A DNA stretch of 64,000 nucleotides from Nocardioides sp. S5. GTDB taxonomy: Bacteria > Actinomycetota > Actinomycetes > Propionibacteriales > Nocardioidaceae. The notes below the pieces were generated by a model. It had not been told where the DNA came from. It was given only the letters and a program-made list of their open reading frames with translations, and ran no database searches. Positions 62,149 to 64,000 of the stretch are shown here, piece after piece. The position numbers were made by a program, and so were the translations under genes. Position 1 is the first letter of the stretch. Each line of letters begins with the position of its first letter. The DNA is taken from positions 1,178,001-1,242,000 of the forward strand of contig NZ_CP022296.1 in NCBI RefSeq assembly GCF_017310035.1, in the 5' to 3' direction.

Positions 62149-63419
62149 GCACCTGGCGACCGACGCCCTCGCTCGTCCGCGCCTGCCTCCTCGCGCTCGG
62201 CGGCCTCGCCGGCGGCGTGGTGGGCGGCCTGGACGTGCTGGTGGTGCTGGCCGCCCCCTTCGTGCTCCTGGCCGCCATGGGACTGGCGGGTCGCCCGCTG
62301 CACCTGCCGGCGGTCTCCACGCGCATCGACCACCACCGGCTCCACGAGGGCCAGGGCACCACGTCGCGGCTCGTGGTCGACGACCTCGCCGGGGTCGAGC
62401 ACGCCACCCGGGTCGCAGGTCCCGCACCGCACGTGGCCACCCGTCCGGCGTACGGCGCTGCCGGGTCGCTCGTCGACGCCGGCCTGCCCGTCATCGAGTT
62501 CAGCCCGCGCCGCTGGGGCCGCCGCGCGATCGGCGCCGAGCGGGTCGGGTTGACGAGCGCCTGGGCCGGCTGGCAGTGGGGTCCGGTCGACATGCCCGAG
62601 CACGGGCTCAGCGTGCTGCCGCAGACCGCGCCGTACGACAGCCGCGCCGAGGTCCCGCAACCCGACGGCCTCGTCGGACGGCACCGCTCGCGCCGCATCG
62701 GCAGCGGCACCGAGTTCGAGGGGATCCGGCACTTCGCCGCCGGCGACCGCCTCAAGCGGATCACCTGGCCGGTGTCGCTGCGCACCGGTGAGCTCCACGT
62801 CATCACCACCCGCGCCGAGCAGGACGCCGGCGTGTGGCTGGTGGTCGACGGTCTGCGCGACATCGGCCGCTCCGGCGGCATCGACGGCGCGGCGAGCACC
62901 CTCGACCTCACCGTTCGCGCGGCGGCCGCGCTCGCGGAGCACCACGTCCGCACCGGCGACCGCGTCGGGCTCCTGGTCGTGGCCGCCGACCCCTCGCGCG
63001 TGCCGCTCGGGTCCGGTCCGCGGCACCTCCAGCGGATCCACGCGGTCCTGGCGCGGATCCGGACGGAGGGCCGCAGCGTCGCGCCGGAGCGCCTCGACCT
63101 CGGAGCCGGTGCCGGCAGCGTCGTCCACGTGCTGTCGCCCATGCTCTTCACCCCGCTGGTCACCGCGACCGCGAGCCTGCAGCGCAGCGGCGCCTCGGTC
63201 GTGGTCATCGACACGTGGGGGGAGCGAGACTCCGGCTCTGACCCGCTGGCATTGCCCAGCCTCGCCGCGCGGATGCAGCGGATCGAGCGTGACGACCGGC
63301 TCGAGCGGCTCGCCGCCCTCGGCTGCCCGGTCGTCCCGTGGCGCGGACCCGGCACCCTCGACACCGTGCTGCAGCAGCTGGCCCGGCGGGCCCGGGTGCC
63401 GAAGGTGCGCGTTCGATGA
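62145..63419 (+). CDS. DUF58 protein (MoxR partner)
   Basis: 424 residues. Two membrane helices near 10-47, then the DUF58 core with GTEFEGIRHFAAGDRLKRI followed by ITWPVSLRTGELHV (about 186-218), and a VWA-like region further on (VWLVVDG...). Coupled to moxR and to the next gene by ATGA-type overlaps. Confidence 0.93.
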
Positions 63420-63934
63420 GCGTGCTCGACCGGGTCCTGCCGCCTGGGCTCACGACCGGTGGCCTGGCGCTGCGGGTCGTGCTGGCGCTGCTCCCGTGTG
63501 CCGCACTGGCACTCGCGCTGCCGGAGGTGCCCCACCTGGTCATCACGACCCTGGTGGTGGCCTGCTCGGTGCGGTGGGCGGTGACGCCCGACCACCCGGC
63601 CGGGGCGGCCGCGCTCCTGCTGGTCGCCGGGTGGTGGGCCGTGCACGACGTCGTCGACTGGCGGGTGCTCGTCGTCGCGGTGCTGGTCCTCGCTGCCCAC
63701 GTGGTCGCGACGCTCCTCGCCCACGGTCCCGCGACGCTCCCGGTCGACCCGCGCCTGGCGGCGCTCTGGCTGCGGCGTGCGCTGCTGGCGCTCGTGCCGG
63801 TGCCCGTCGCGTGGCTGGCGGTGCGCGGGCTGGACGCCGACCTCGCGCCCCCGTGGCTGTGGCTCGTCGTGGCGCTGGTCGTCGGCGTACTGCTGGTGCT
63901 GACCGCGCGGCTCCTGGAGCCGGAGGTCGAGTGA
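63416..63934 (+). CDS. polytopic membrane protein in MoxR operon, unknown
   Basis: 172 residues with five to six hydrophobic helices (GLALRVVLALLPCAALALAL; LVITTLVVACSVRW; AAALLLVAGWWAVHDVV; VLVVAVLVLAAHVVATLL; and a C-terminal pair). No family recognised. ATGA overlap with DUF58 and GTGA overlap with the next frame. Confidence 0.8.
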   Translation: MSVLDRVLPPGLTTGGLALRVVLALLPCAALALALPEVPHLVITTLVVACSVRWAVTPDHPAGAAALLLVAGWWAVHDVVDWRVLVVAVLVLAAHVVATLLAHGPATLPVDPRLAALWLRRALLALVPVPVAWLAVRGLDADLAPPWLWLVVALVVGVLLVLTARLLEPEVE

Positions 63935-64000
63935 GCACCGGTCGATCAAGCACCGAGGAGGAGCGCGAGCTCTACGCCGAGCTGGTGCTGCAGTGCGCCG
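63931..64000 (+). CDS. next operon gene, truncated by window edge
   Basis: GTG start overlapping the previous stop (GTGA). Only 23 residues are visible (MSTGRSSTEEERELYAELVL...), hydrophilic and helical. No family can be assigned. Confidence 0.6.
   Translation, partial: MSTGRSSTEEERELYAELVLQCA

Overview
The window is high-GC actinobacterial chromosome with tightly packed genes, many ATGA or GTGA start/stop overlaps, and many genes whose start codon lies 6-8 nt after a TAGACT-like -10 box (likely leaderless). DUF222-HNH genes, MtrAB-LpqB, TatB, a DUF5302 protein, a mycothiol-enzyme-like family and palindromic REP-like elements all fit Nocardioides or a close relative. Genus is inferred; no rRNA is present.

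Region 1 (0.1-21 kb) is mostly conserved core. It holds a DUF222-HNH gene carrying a REP-like palindrome inside its reading frame, a DUF808 membrane protein, ahcY, mtrA-mtrB-lpqB, a ComF phosphoribosyltransferase, a structured RNA leader, hpf, an orphan NarL-type regulator, a YcaQ-like DNA glycosylase and secA. This order resembles the ahcY-mtrAB-lpqB-comF-hpf-secA block of mycobacteria. It continues with an Rv3235-like protein, a LysM membrane protein, tatB, an Mrp ATPase and a DUF1003 / MgtE_N-CBS pair. The comF-hpf gap (9812-10127) is closed by a perfect 15-bp long-range stem whose 5' arm starts at the predicted transcription start. I read it as a raiA-type noncoding RNA.

Region 2 (21-41.8 kb) is metabolic and envelope-related. 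Two adjacent secreted endonuclease/exonuclease/phosphatase-fold proteins come first; one is fused to an alkaline-phosphatase-like domain that seems to have lost its metal ligands. Then come a LicD-methyltransferase fusion, a small coiled-coil protein, a sulfotransferase and a secreted PLD-like protein. An acyl-CoA dehydrogenase follows, with a perfect palindrome at its predicted start site. Next is a sugar catabolic cluster: ROK regulator, ABC ATPase, permease, binding protein, Gfo/Idh oxidoreductase and TIM-barrel isomerase. A second sulfotransferase and a methyltransferase end the region.

Region 3 (41.8-53 kb) ends in an accessory stretch. After small-molecule and nuclease genes (MFS, histidine phosphatase, PHP, Endonuclease_NS, a second DUF222-HNH), 47.1-52.3 kb has looser coding. 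It contains three small membrane, secreted or lipid-anchored proteins, an array of seven identical 34-bp tandem repeats with isolated half-unit copies between neighbouring genes, and a complete IS256-family element with 9-bp target duplications but a nonsense-mutated transposase. Two further decayed genes follow: a maleylpyruvate-isomerase-like gene with an in-frame TGA and an internally deleted GNAT remnant.

Region 4 (52.3-64 kb) returns to core: an SDR, an orphan ParA, a DEAD-box helicase, a ferritin-like protein, a YeaQ-like membrane protein, DUF3107, TetR and moeZ (an order close to Rv3213c-Rv3206c of M. tuberculosis), a secreted serine protease, and a MoxR-DUF58-DUF4129 operon running off the right edge.
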